Source: Haberlea rhodopensis (taxonomy: Eukaryota; Streptophyta; Magnoliopsida; Lamiales; Gesneriaceae). Taken from it: a DNA stretch of 64,000 nucleotides. Numbering within the stretch: the stretch's first letter is position 1; each line of letters opens with the position of its first letter. Positions 34,132-46,673 of the stretch are shown here, piece by piece. The stretch spans positions 2,766,424 to 2,830,423 of the forward strand of contig CAJQUN010000032.1 in assembly GCA_907163345.1 (NCBI GenBank). The letters are read 5' to 3'. Under the pieces are notes generated by a model. The model was not told the DNA's origin. It saw only the letters and a program-made list of their open reading frames with translations, and made no database searches. Both the position numbers and the translations under genes were made by a program.

Positions 34132-34321
34132 AGTGGTTAGATAACCCGGGAATGAGTGAAGGGTAGCCTTAGCAATAAGTTGGCTAGGTGCTTCTTTTTA
34201 AACATGTTTTGTGCATGTGTTGCATATGAAGTATATGATGGTATACTAACATGTTTTGTTTCTCTAACGATGTCTTATATAAACTGCTTTTGGGTATTGT
34301 TGTTAACCCTTGTCTTGCAGC

Positions 34322-37300
34322 ATGGCAGCAAATATCGATATAGGAGATGCAGTGAGTGTAAATGCAAATGCTGGGCGTACGAATCCCCTACCACCGCCAG
34401 CCTTGGGCGAAGAACCCTCTGAACAACAGTTACTACCTGGGGAGCTAAGTTTGGCTCAGTTTCTGACATACCGACCCTCGATGTTCGAAGGAACTGAGAC
34501 AGGGGAACTGGTCGAGGAATGGTTAGAGAGGATAGAACAGATATTTGTGGCAGCTCCTTGTGCGAAGTCAGCATGGATAAGACTAGCGGAGTTCCAATTG
34601 GCCAAGAAGGCGCTGACCAACCTCAAGCAAGGTAACATGCCTGTGTCGGATTATGCTCTTCACTACTGTTCTTTGCTCAGATATGTGCCTCATATCGCCA
34701 CAAATACCCAAGCAAAGATGAGGAACTTCATGAAGGGCTTGAGGCCGGAACTATATGATAGGGTGATCACTTATGGCCCTACTTGCTTTGACGATGCACT
34801 TTCACGGGCTGAGCTAGCCGAACTGGGAGTTGGTGCATACCCTGATGCCGTATCACCTCCGGCACCCCCTCAGAAATCTACTCCTGATAATTTGAGGCCG
34901 AGGGGTGATCAGTTCAAGCCAAGGGGGAATACATCGGCTTCGAGGTTCAGTGGTAAGAGGCCCGGCAATCGTTGGAAAGGAAACCGTAGGAATAACGCCC
35001 CATCAGGAAGAGGACAGTCTCAGGGAGGTAGTTTTGGGGAGGTCCAATGCTCTCTTTGTGGGCAATCGCATATGACAAAAGACTGTGTAGGATGTTATGT
35101 TTGTGTTGACAAAGGCCACTTTGCTCGGCAGTGTCCCAACAGGGGAAGACAACAAAACTCTGCAGGGAGGCCTGCGGACAGAGCAGCACAGCACAGACCA
35201 CCTTTTGCACCGAGGCAGTATGGAGGTCAGCCCATGGGGCCACCTCAGGGGCAGGTTTATGCTTTGACGAGGGAGCAGGCTACAACGGCTCTGGAGGAGG
35301 TTATAGCGGGTACGTGTCTTTTATTTACGAAACCTGCTTTTATATTGATCGACACAGGTGCGTCACACTCTTTCGTGTCGACAAGTTTTGTGGAAAGGCA
35401 CCACATATGCACTTCTCCGTCGCCCACGCCTCTTGTAGTCTCGACACCCGCTGGAAGAAGCTTGATTGCTGATCGGATTGTCTATGATGGCCTCATTTAT
35501 TTTGAGGATAATGAGCTAAGGTCAGATTTGATTGTTCTGAGAATGTCAGACTTTGACTGAATTATGGGCATTGATGTTCTGAACAGGTATCAGACAGTTG
35601 TGAACTGCAGGCAGAGGACTGTCCGATTCAGGTCTGATATGGGAGTTCAATGGACATTCTATGGGGATGGTTCTCGTTCAAAGATTCCGTTGATATCTGC
35701 TGTCAGGATGGCACAATTATTGGAATGAGGCCATACAGGATATCTCATAGTGGCGGAGTTTCCTGATGTCTTTCCGGAAGAGATTCTCGGATTCCCACCG
35801 ACGAGAGAGGTCGAGTTTGGGATTGAGTTACTACTGGGGACGTCTGCCATTTCCCGTGCCCTGTATAGGATGGCACCAGCAGAGCTAAGGGAGTTAAAGA
35901 TTCAGTTGCAAGAGCTCCTTGACAAGGGCTATATATGCCCTAGCGTATCGCCCTGGGGTGCACCAGTTTTATTTGTAAAGAAGAAAGATGGTTCGATGCG
36001 TCTGTGCATCGATTACAGACAACTGAACAAGGCCACAGTGAAGAATAAGTATCCACTCCCGAGGATCGATGATTTGTTTGACCAGCTGCAGGGTACCAGG
36101 CTCTACATTAAGATCGATCTGAGGTCGGGGTATCATCAGATTCGGGTAAGGGAAGATGATGTCCAGAAGACAGCTTTCAGGACTAGGTATGGGCACTATG
36201 AATTCCTAGTCATGCCTTTGGGGTGACCAATGCCCCAGCTGTTTTTATGAGCCTGATGAACAGGGTATTCCAACCGTATTTGGATAAATTCGTCTTTGTT
36301 TTCATTGACGATATACTTATTTACTCTCGAAGAGGAACACGTGAAGCACTTGAGAACAGTACTCCAGATCCTTAGGGATCACCAGTTATATGCAAAGCTC
36401 AGCAAGTGCGAGTTCTGGTTGAGCAGTGTGGTATTCTTGGGTCATGTTATATCTAGCAGCGGGATATCTGTGGATCCTAGGAAGATTGAAGCTGTGATGG
36501 AGTGGGCTGCACCCACTTCTGTACCCGAGATACGAAGCTTCCTTGGTTTAGCGGGTTATTATCGACGTTTCGTCGAGGGATTTTCTAAGATCGCTAAGCC
36601 GTTGACACGGCTGACTCAGAAGGGAGTCCCGTTCTATTGGTCCGAAGCTTGTGAGGAAAGCTTCCAAGAATTGAAGCATCGTTTGACCACGGCACCTGTA
36701 TTGGTGATTCCGTCTGAGAATAAGAAGTTTGCCTTGTACACGGATGCATCATTGCAGGGTTTGGGCTGTGTATTGATGCAGGACAAGTAAGTGGTGGCTT
36801 ATGCTTCGAGGCAGTTGAAGCCTCATGAGACTAGATATCCAGTTCATGATCTGGAACTGGCGGCCATCATTTTTGCCTTGAAGATTTGGCGACATTATCT
36901 ATATGGTACTTCATTTACCATTTTTACGGACCATAAGAGCCTGAAGTTTCTATTCACTCAGGCTGAATTGAATATGCGCCAAAGGAGGTGGATGGATTTA
37001 CTCAAGGATTATGATTGTGAGATTGAGTACCATCCTGGTAAAGCAAATTTGATAGCAGACGCCCTAAGTCGGAAGGTGAAGAGTACTGCTGAGGATGACA
37101 TGCGTTTATCAGCTATGATGACTTCTTATTGCCATTTGGGCTATGATTTTGATGTGGACACATCGCCGGTGCGAGTGTCGACCTTATTGGCTGAGCCGGA
37201 CATATTCGAGGCTATCAGGAAAGCCCAGAGGTCGGATGATGAGGTTCAAAGATTGTCATCGATAGTACTCCAGGGGCAGCCATCAAAGTTTAGAGTGGCT

Positions 37301-38641
37301 AAGGATGGTTCCCTGAGGCTTGGCAACCGCTGGGTAGTGCCAAGGGCACCAGAGTTACGCCAAGGGATCTTGCACCTTGCTCATAGAAGTAGGTTTAGCA
37401 TTCACCTAGGAGGAAGAAAGATGTATAAGGACCTATGTGATCAGTTCTGGTGGAGACGGGATGAAGCGTGATGTGATCGCTTTTGTCAAAAGATGTTTGA
37501 TCTGCCAGCAAGTAAAGGCAGAGAGACAGAGGCCTGGTGGCGAGCTGAAGAGCTTAGAAGTACCTGAATGGAAGTGGGAACACATATCTACGGACTTCGT
37601 GACCCACTTGCCAAGGACGGCCTCTGGATTTGATGCGGTCTGGGTGATCGTGGATAGGCTGACGAAGGTAGCTCATTTTATCCCTTACAGTATGACTTTC
37701 ACATATCTAAAGATGGCCCAGTTATATGTACGGGATGTAGTGAGGTTGCATGGGTTCCAGTCTCTATTGTGTCTGACAGAGACCCAAGGTTTACTTCACA
37801 TTTCTGGGAGGGTCTTCAGACAGCTTTGGGCACAGAGGTGAGACTGAGTACAACCTACCACCCTCAGACAGACGGCCAGACAGAGCGTACCATTCAGACG
37901 CTCGAAGATATGATGAGGGCATGTGTATTGGAGTTTGACACTCCGTGGCAAGATTCATTACCACTGGTAGAGTTCTCCTATAATAACAGCTATCAGGCAA
38001 GCATTCAGATGGCCCCTTTTGATCTTTATGGACGATGATGTAAATCACAGCTGTATTGGGAGGACTTGACTAGTAAAGCGGTCGGAGGACCGGATATGAT
38101 TAAGGATATGGAAGAAAAGATTACGATGATATACCAAAAGATGAAAGTGGCCCAGGATAGGCAAGCAGCCTATGCCAATAAGCGACGAAGACCGCTAGAA
38201 TTCCAAGTAGGAGACAAGGTCTTCTTGAAAATCTCACCCTTCAGGGGTGTAGTTCGTTTTGGTATGCGGGGAGAGTTATCTCCGATGTATGTTGGGTCGT
38301 ATGAAGTATTGCAGCGTATCGGTACATTGGCTTACCGTTTGGCTCTACCGCCGTCTTTGTCTAGTATTCATGATGTTTTCCACGTCTCTATGTTACGGAA
38401 GTATGAGCCAGATCCGTCTCATGTATTACAGCCTACTGAAGTGCAGTTAGACTCAGATGTATCCTACGTAGAATGACCGGTCAGAATTCAGGATCGTGAG
38501 GATCGCAGATTACGAAGCAAGGTTATACCGATGGTTGAAGTTCAGTGGGATCGTCGGGGTGTCGAGGAGGCTACGTGGGAGACAAAACGGCATATGGTGC
38601 AGCATTACCCGGAACTATTTTCTGGTATGATTTATGTTTAG
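34322..38641 (+). pseudogene. gag-pol: Tek-2 gag-pol remnant
   Basis: The ATG at 34322 matches the start in Tek-1 and Tek-4. Gag lacks about 41 codons between AKKAL and NLKQG (near 34616), which removes the WW-containing segment in frame. The zinc knuckle CYVCVDKGHFARQC near 35094-35135 is intact, as is protease LIDTGASHSFVS near 35350. Gag and protease share one frame with no stop between, unlike Tek-4. TGA at 35558 replaces a cysteine codon. Next come a deletion/shift near 35725, a shift at 36222 in the MPFG motif, loss of two codons near 36330, TAA at 36788 (histidine in relatives), shifts near 37457 and 37753, TGA near 38037 and TGA at 38474. The remains of FIDDI, RNase H, integrase and chromodomain are all in order. 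Confidence 0.9.
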
Positions 38642-38687
38642 TTTCTTTTTGGGTAAGTGCATGCGATCTCGAGGACGAAATCTTATA

Positions 38688-38700
38688 AGTAGGAGAGTAA
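38688..38700 (+). promoter_or_regulatory. Tek-2 polypurine tract
   Basis: AGTAGGAGAGTAA directly before the 3' LTR. Confidence 0.8.
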
Positions 38701-40722
38701 TGTGATGCCCCGAAATTAATTATATGCAATTTGGGCATTGATGATGGTTATGTGATTATTTATCATGGTAATTGATTATGTGATGGGTAATGAAGTGTTA
38801 ACATGATTTAATTGTATTGACTGTCAATTATAAGGAAAGCATGATTTAGTGGAAGTTTAATGCATTTTTTTGAAAATGCTTTTAAAATATCATGTTGGGG
38901 TATTTATACATCATGTTAATTAATGGGTACAAGTTAAATTAAATTAACCCACATACCCCCCACTATACCTTTCCCTTCACTTTACCAATCACTCCTAAAA
39001 TCCCCAAATCATTTCCACAACCCTAACCTCACCCCATTTTCGAAATTCTTCAAAGGAGGAAGAAGGAAGCTCCACAAAACCTTTGTTTTTAAGATCTTTG
39101 TTAAGATTTGGAGTCTTCAAGAGGTATGGAACCCTTCCTAAAGTTTTTATGATGTTTGGTTTTGAAATGGGGTGATTTTGAAGTGATTTATGTGGGTTTG
39201 TTTTGGGTATGTGTTGTATGTTGTTGGGGTATGATTTTTGAAGTGTTTTATGTGGGTTTTAGTGAGTTTTGATGATGTTGATGTTGTAGGAAAGTTTGGG
39301 TTTGAAAGGTATAAGTTGGAGCTTGAAAAATGCTAAGGAATGGCGAAAAATCGCGCACCAGCAGGTGGCGATCGATCGCCCTGTATGAGGCGATCGATCG
39401 CCGAAGGCCAGTAGCAAAAATCGCTACAGGCGATCGATCGCCATATTTTTAGCGATCGAGCGCCGCAAGGCAAAAATCGAGGCGATCGATCGCCTCAAGT
39501 AGCGATCGATCGCCACTGTTTAAGAAGTGGAAAATGATGAATTTTGATGAATTTTTGGTAATTGGCTATTATTTAGCTTCTAATATTGATTTGTATGGTT
39601 GTGTAGAACCATCCCAGGTGCCAACAACATCGAGGAGATAAAGTTCTCCAACTTCTCCACTTTTGGGAATTAAGGTACGTAAGAAGTGTACGGGCATCGG
39701 ACGGTAACACATTCCTATACTATGACTATGCAATGATTGCATAAGTATTTATGATGTTTATGATGATGATTATGATAAGTAAGTTTATGATGATGATGTT
39801 ATGATAAATGAAGATGATATGACGTTTACGATGACGTTTATGATAAGATGATGATGTATATATGATGATGATGCTTATGAGATGATGATGCTTATAAGAT
39901 GATGATGTTTACAAGATGATGATGTTTATAAGATGACGATGTTTATGATATGATGATGATGATGTATGTTTAACAATGTTAGTAAGAATGGTTGAATGTC
40001 CGGTGGTTGTTATGGGCAAGCGAGGAAGGTACTTGCCGCTCACATAACTAGCGAAGAGATACATCCGCTATCAAGGCGTAGCGAGGGGTATCACAGTTCC
40101 GCTAAGTGAGGAGATACATCCGCTATCAAGGCGTAGCGAGGGGTATCACAATTCCGCTTTATGTCGAGCGAGGGGGCCAATTGTGCCGTTGTCATAATAG
40201 AACCAGGACAGTCCCATTTCTAATTAACATTGTTGATTATGAGCATATAAGTGAAGTACGATTTTAATCGTTTATGTCAAGAACTAATGATTACATGCAT
40301 GACTATGAAATAGGGACAACCAAAGAGGGTTAATGCGATTGACTAGGAAGTATATGTTACCAATTACTTTCATGCATTTATTTATATGTCATTACCTTAT
40401 GATGTTAAGTAACGATGTACATGGTTGTTCCTGTAGGTACACTTTTGGACCAAAGGGCTAAGGGTCGGGTTGAGGCAGTGAGCTAAAAGGAGCGTGAAAG
40501 AAGATAGGACACAGGATTTTTGGATAGTCTCTACTCTAGGAGTAGTATAATTCTATCGCCTTAACATTCATTATTGAGAATGTAATTAATTAATTTTGAA
40601 ATTTCATTTTTGGCCTATAATCTTATTAGCTCAGAACTACAACCGGAACCTTAAAATGTCATTAATGCATGTTTAGTCCATAATACGTGATTAAGATGAT
40701 GTTAAGGTAGGAAGACCCTACA
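38701..40722 (+). repeat. Tek-2 3' LTR
   Basis: 2022 bp, the fuller of the two copies. It contains three palindrome pairs (39368-39513), a GAT-rich tract (39740-39965), and the AGCG/CGCT array (about 40017-40190). Confidence 0.92.
39368..39513. repeat. Palindrome-pair array (GCGATCGATCGC type), Tek-2 3' LTR
   Basis: Sites start at 39368, 39390, 39430, 39452, 39482 and 39502: three pairs with offsets 22, 22 and 20. The fourth site has one change (GCGATCGAGCGC). Confidence 0.9.
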
Positions 40723-41069
40723 GCCCTCAACTCCATCACTGTCGTCTTCCACCACTTAGAAAACTTCTTTGCTAGTTGGAACTCTGCCAGCCTCAACCAT
40801 GTCGTCCTAGCGCAAGGTGCAGACACAAATATATGCTCAATTCTTTCTAGCCATTCCTCAGCTTCCTCCCCTGTCTCTGTCCCCTCAAATCTGGGCGGAT
40901 GGAAAGTCAGAAATTGCGTCAGACTTAGTTCCCCATGCAATAACAATTGTGCTACCGGTTCCACGCCCACAGCCGGTGGCGGTAAAGGATTCGTCTGAGC
41001 AATACTTACATTCACACTTCCTACATCACCTACCTCTTCATTAAGGTTCCCCAAGTTTATGGCCGCCAT
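40723..41069 (-). pseudogene. gag: Tek-3 gag, N-terminal part
   Basis: The ATG at 41069 begins MAAINLGNLNEEVGD. Then come NPLPPPAVGVEPV, LSLTQFLTFHPPRFEGTETG, EEWLERIEHIF and LRLAEFQLAKK, the conserved first third of Tekay gag. It has FSKWWKTTVMEL where relatives read PLMWWRSTVMEQ. It ends at the Tek-2 TSD and continues at 32286. Confidence 0.85.
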
Positions 41070-41267
41070 GCTGTAACACAAGGGTTAACAACAATTCCAA
41101 ACAATACATATGCTACACCGTTAGATAACTTGAATGACAATAAGCATGTTAGTATAACAATTATATACACCAATATGCACCACATGCGTAAACATGCTCG
41201 AATATAAATACCTAGCCAACCTGTTGCTAAGGCTACCCTTCATTCATTCCCGGGTTCTCTAACCACT

Positions 41268-41279
41268 GCTATGATACCG
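41268..41279 (-). promoter_or_regulatory. Tek-3 primer-binding site (two changes)
   Basis: The minus strand reads CGGTATCATAGC instead of TGGTATCAGAGC: two substitutions that would weaken tRNA-Met priming. Located four bases from the 5' LTR. Confidence 0.8.
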
Positions 41280-42367
41280 CTAATGTAAGGACCCTAGTTT
41301 CTTAAGTGCGGATTAAAGGCGTAAATAGAGCTAACATACATCTAACAGAGTATAAAGTTTGTGTTGATGCCTTGAGCTGTTAAGATTACAGTGCCAAAAC
41401 GAAATTACAAAAAGGATTAATTACATTCCCAACCAATTGAATGTTAATCATATAGCTTTACACTACTCCTAGAGTAGAGACTATACAAAAGAATCATGTC
41501 TGCTATACCAAAAGCACTTCTCACAAGCTCACCGCATCAACCCGCCTTGGTCCTTCGGCCCAAAATGTACCTACAGGAACAACCCCAAAACCATGAGCAT
41601 GTAACAAACCATATTCACAATGATATGATTGTAATTTAGAAATGCATAAACCATAAATACAAATCACTTCCTGTATTTAATACATTTAAATACTCCCTTT
41701 GGTTGTCCCTGTACCACAATTATATTCAATAGTTTATAATACCAATAATGTATGTCATGACATGCATCCATTCCTTGTATACTAATGGTCATTCCCAGTC
41801 TTATTATATCAGTGGCATAATACCCCTCACGTTTACATGACAGCGGCATTAATACCCTCCGCTTCGACATATTAGCGGCATAATATCCCTCGCAATAGTA
41901 ATATGACAGCGGAATTATCCTTCGCTTCGACATATTTGCGGCAAATATTCTTCATCGCTATAATATGACAGCGGCAAGTATTCTATCATCGCTTCGACAT
42001 GAAGGCGGCAAGTATTCTTCATCACTGGAATTTAACCTCGACTCACAATCACATGCACCAATGCATCAAATATACACATGCAACCATAATGCATATCCAA
42101 CCCATGTATGTAACCATGATGCATAACCAAGACCATGTATGCAACCATAATGCATAACTAAATCCATGTATGCAACCATAATGCATAACCAATTCAATGC
42201 ATAAAAATACGTTTTACCATCCGATGCCCGTACGTCTCACTACGCACCTTAGTTCCAAAATGGAGATGTCGAAGGACTTTATCTCCTTGGCTGTGTTGCC
42301 ACCTGTGATGGTTCACTTCTAGGCTTCAAATCTCACCAAGAAATCAAGCAACCAAGATTTTTGAGAT

Positions 42368-42372
42368 ATCCC
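42368..42372. repeat. Target-site duplication atccc of TRGAG-2 (partner 48235-48239)
   Basis: atccc on both sides of TRGAG-2. Confidence 0.93.
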
Positions 42373-43933
42373 TGTTCGCTTTATTTTTAAGCAGAAAATA
42401 TTTCAAAGTGTAGTGTGAAGCGATTCTACCGCAAGTGCACGGTTGTCAAGTTTTAGTATAGTTTAATTGAAAGTAAGGGTTGTCGAATCCATAGGGACTA
42501 ACGTATAAGTACCAAATAAGATTAATAAAATTATATTTAGCCTACGATTAAAGATGGAATAATTAACTACTGCAAAATTAAATCAAAATAAAACAAAAGA
42601 AACAAGAATAAACAAAATGACTTGGGTTCCGGATATGCAAAGGAATGTCGCTCGAGAAATTTATCAAGGTCTTCGCTCAACTGTGTTATCTTTACTGATT
42701 CATTTGACTAATCAATTACTAAACAATTGATTCTTAAGGTGAAAGGTTTTCAATGAATATTCTAAACATTCTCTCAAGCTGTAAAGAAACTAATATCAAA
42801 CTAGAATAAGTAACTCTCGTTCACTTATTTACTATTTCGATATTCCATAAATCTTCAAAACCTCGTTACTCTCAATCTCACGATTCAAAGTGTTCACGTA
42901 TGTGATTTTATCTCTCGATCTCAATCTTAAACATACATCATGAATTATTAGAGCTTGCTATAACGTTATCTCTCGATCTCGGTTATAACTCTCAGATTCA
43001 ATCAAAGTTAGCTAGGCTTTGATCTTATTAGGCAATTAATTCATGAACATAAAAAATCAATGCACTCAAACACAATTGAATCAATAAATCAAACACAATG
43101 ATACTAAATCTCAATAAAATAAACTAGATTTAATTCAAATCAATTACACAAGAAGTTTAATTGTCTCTCGACCTCAAAAACACCAAATGGAACTGAAAAT
43201 CAAAGAAATCAAAGTTTAGAAATATGATAAACGGTGGATGAATCCGTGCGTTGCACCGTGATTTCTTCTCTTGCTCCTCCTTGCACTCCGGAATCGGTTG
43301 GCTCAAGCTCGGACGAAGAACGGAGAAGAAGGCTTGCTCCGGGATCTCCTTCGGCGGCTACTAGGGTTTAGGGTTGTAAAAATCGGTCCTTCTCCTCTCT
43401 AAAAATCTCTACCTATCATATGGAAATGATCCCTAAATAAAGCCACCGAGAATCAATTCAAATTTGGAAGATAAGATTTTCCAGATTTTGCGTATCGATC
43501 GATTGAGATTCCTGTTCGATCGATCGGTGCACTGTTCACGTCAGCTTTTAAAACTCTCTGCCCGGTTCGATCGATCGAGATTCTCCTTCCGATCGATCGA
43601 AAATTGTTGCTGAAGTTTATGCCTGGATCGATCGATCGAGAAATAATCTCGATCGATCGACTCTTTGATCAATTCGCTGCTCAACTTTCTGCCTGGCTCG
43701 ATCGATCGAGAATAAATCTCGATCGATCGAAGCCTTGAAAAATCCACTTCTTCCTTTTGATCTCTTTTTCGCCTCGATTTCGCCCGTTTTCTTCATTTTA
43801 GCTCATTTCTTCCACTTCCGACCTATTTTCCTGAAACAAACAAATAAACACCAAAAAACATAATATCATCCAGGAAAAAGTACGAAAAATGGGAAGAAAT
43901 TACAGCTAAAACACTTAAAATCTAAGCCTATCA
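42373..43933 (-). repeat. TRGAG-2 3' LTR
   Basis: 1561 bp, partner 46674-48234. Contains the palindrome array at 43495-43730, with the first site mutated (CGATCGATTG). Confidence 0.93.
43495..43730. repeat. Palindrome-pair array (TCGATCGATCGA type), TRGAG-2 3' LTR
   Basis: Eight sites in four pairs, the same arrangement as in the partner LTR at 47796-48030 apart from single-base differences and a small indel between the second and third pairs. Confidence 0.88.
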
Positions 43934-43934
43934 A

Positions 43935-43947
43935 CTCCCCCAAACTT
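43935..43947 (-). promoter_or_regulatory. TRGAG-2 3' polypurine tract
   Basis: Minus-strand AAGTTTGGGGGAG next to the 3' LTR, followed by an imperfect hairpin (CTTGATCG, loop, CGAGCAAG). Identical 13-mers lie at 45178-45190 and 45897-45909. Confidence 0.85.
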
Positions 43948-43948
43948 A

Positions 43949-45481
43949 GACTTGATCGTCCTCGAGCAAGCAATAAGCTCAAAAAGTAAACTTAATACTA
44001 TGCATGAATCATCTTTACAACACACGTAAAAACTCAGAAATCCTACTTACACATTGATAAGTGTCATTCAAAATTCAACAAAAAGTAATTTCTCCTAAGT
44101 TAAACAATACATCGCAACATTGGAACGTGCGTGTGTGCTATTGTCAAACATGAATAATGTACATATCTTTAAGATCAAAATGTGCATAAAAGCTCAAAGT
44201 CAAGAATACTTTGAATTACTCTACAAATTTACTATCCAGCACTTCTCCACTAATGTAATTATTCCCCAGACTTGGATCAAAAGGTCTTTAAAAGCTTATA
44301 ACGTTAGACCTTTTGGTGTCGATTCCAAAGAAAAGGTAGGATGAATGCAAAGAAGAGAGTATAATAAAATCAGTTCAACAATTTTTTTCGCACACTATTG
44401 AGCTTCTCTTCAACTTTTTCTAGCCTTGGCCACTTTGGGTCTTATTTGAATTTTTCTTTTCAAGGCTTTTCTCTACATCTTTTCTTTTTGCTCATTCTTT
44501 TGTTCATTTTATTTTTCACAATGAACTCATTTACATATAACAATTCCGTGCAAAGAATGAGATTCATTATACTCCCTTAGGGATGGATAAAAATTTCTTT
44601 TAGGCTCAGTCCAAGGTAGGTATAATGAGTTTGCCAAGAATGTCGAATGGGGGTCTAATCATATGCAATGCATATACCATTCTTTTTCAATAAGGCTCAA
44701 GAGGGGACACTAAGGAATGATGAATAAAAGGTAGGCTTGAAAGGCACAAACGGTCCAAAGATTGCCTAAATCATCTCCAAGTTAAGTTCCTAATTATAAA
44801 ATTTCGCCTCAAAGTGCTTTCAAATAAATTGTAGCGTTATCTAAGATGCTCAAGACTCATCATAGTTAACACAAATTTTCACTTTAATCAATACATACTT
44901 CACTCAATCATGACTCAATACGTGCTCAAATTATTCCTCAATTTTGACATATGCTTAACAAAGGATATATACAAACAAGTTAAACATTTTCATGACTCCT
45001 ATCTAGATGAGGATTAATTTTATCATGTATTACCGTTGCAAATCTAATTCCTCATTTCTCAAGAATAACTCATTTTTTTAAAAAAAAAAAAAAAAATTTG
45101 TTGATAGTGCTCAAGGACGATTCAAGTGACAATTAAGCACACAACATGTGGATAAAACAAGTTAAACATGCAAACCACTCCCCCAAACTTAATTGAAACA
45201 TTGTCCTCAATGTTTAAAAGAATCAAAAGGGAAAAAAATAAACTCCCATGATCAAGATGCTAGCATGAGGATTGAGGAAGTTTGGCTTTTGAAAGCTCCA
45301 CTGCCGTAGGGGTTCATCGCTCCACTTGAGTACCTCACAAAAGAAGGATGCTAGAAAAAAAAATCGACAAGAGAGAAAAACAAACTAAATGCAAAATTGA
45401 AAATAAAACAAAGCTAAATGCAAAAGGATACGCTTGGGTTGCCTCCCAAGAAGCGCTGATTTCTAGTCGTCGTCTTGACCA
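43949..45481 (-). other. Conserved noncoding 3' region of TRGAG-2
   Basis: It matches the blocks of TRGAG-1 at 2161-3669 in order. Contains a poly-A/T run near 45075, the second polypurine motif (45178-45190) and the hairpin AAACATTG/CAATGTTT just beyond it. No gene seen. Confidence 0.7.
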
Positions 45482-46496
45482 TCAGAAGCAACCATCAAAG
45501 AGTAGTTGCCGCACATAGTAAGTATCGTATGATACCACTAATGGGTCTTCATTCAGTATGCCCTCAAGATTCACCAGATGTCTCCAGTGTAAACTCGTCG
45601 CTCCAACAACTTTTGTCATGACATAGTGAGCATGGGAGAATAATTCTTTACTTGACTTCATCTCATATGGGGCGTAGTGCGGTGAAGTTGGTGGCATCGA
45701 TGGGAAATACATATCCACATATGGCATATAACATGTCTCCATCGATGGTTGCATATCAAGGTTCTCGAAACTCTCATCCTCCAACATCACTCTTGGCTAG
45801 TTTTCCCATAGGATCTCCTCAGATGACTTTTCCATTGTAAGCTCAATCACTTCCATAGGCTCAACTTTCCTTGATTCTTCCACATGAGTGGGATCACTCC
45901 CCCAAACTTGATTGGTTGAGTGATCATCATCATGTAACCAGGCCTGATTTGTAGATCTCATCTTCTCCTCTTGGCAGCTCATTGAGATGGTTTCCACTAG
46001 GATTGATAATTGCTTCTCTAGATGACGTATATAATTGGTCTGGTTCTCTAACGTTGCTCAGTTGATGCCATGAGTCTAAATAACATATTCTCTGATTGAG
46101 CCGTTCCTTCTACAAAACTATCTTTCTTCTCGCCGTGATGCTCAAAGGTTTGGTACGTATCATTAGGGTAGTGAGGCTCTGGTGGGTATTGGTGACTCCA
46201 ACCTTGCAAGGAAGGATCAAAATGCCAGTGGTAATCGAAATCCGTCATATCATTGAACAGGTGTAATACACTGTCCTCAACTCTATCAACAGGGGACTCC
46301 CAGTCACCAGTGCTCCTCTGAATACCCATCCTCGTGTCTGTGCATCCAAACCTTTGAAGAAATGTTGCAGAAGAGTATAGTTCGAAAAGTTGTGATACCT
46401 GAATGTGTCTGCCAGTTCATTGAATCTCTCCCACGCCGAATAAAACGGCTCTGAAAATTGTTGGGCAAATCTTGTGAAGACTTGTTGATGAAGCAT
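45482..46496 (-). pseudogene. TRGAG-2 gag-like gene, frameshifted
   Basis: The ATG at 46496 is the counterpart of 13349 in TRGAG-1. The N-terminal 70 residues (SEPFYSAWERFNEL, FFKGLDAQTRGWVF) are about nine-tenths identical to TRGAG-1. The frame shifts near 46280, and again near 46050. TAG at 45797 interrupts the third piece before a segment with PSMETCYMPYVD, NEDPLVVSYDTYY and the end LFDGCF at 45482. The codons for QVWGSD near 45895 again contain the polypurine motif. No full protein can be made, although the LTRs are young, so the element was probably mobilised by gag supplied in trans or decayed very recently. Confidence 0.82.
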
Positions 46497-46650
46497 CACA
46501 AGTACCTCGCAAGAAAAACAAATAACATACTTAAATAAAATAATATTTTTTTTTCCAAAAATAACAAAAAGAAGAAGAAAACAAAAACGCAATAATAAAA
46601 ATTGGCTAAATTACAATTAACTAATCTCGTATGATATTATACAGATTAGT

Positions 46651-46667
46651 CCCCGGCAACGGCGCCA
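46651..46667 (-). promoter_or_regulatory. TRGAG-2 primer-binding site (tRNA-Asp type)
   Basis: Minus-strand TGGCGCCGTTGCCGGGG, identical to TRGAG-1, six bases from the 5' LTR. Confidence 0.88.
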
Positions 46668-46673
46668 AAAACT

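Larger units (their letters stand above)
32287..40722 (+). mobile_element. Tek-2: Tekay/Del-type chromovirus, plus strand, many coding breaks
   Basis: LTRs 32287-34115 (1829 bp) and 38701-40722 (2022 bp) begin TGTGATGCC and end CCTACA. The primer site is at 34120, gag-pol at 34322-38641, and the polypurine tract at 38688-38700. The TSD is gccct. It is close to Tek-1 in coding sequence and LTR start, but its LTR tail also shares the CTACTCTAGGAGTAG palindrome with Tek-3 and Tek-4. The 5' LTR has lost about 150 bp covering half the palindrome array and the downstream promoter region, and one unit of the AGCG array. Confidence 0.94.
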
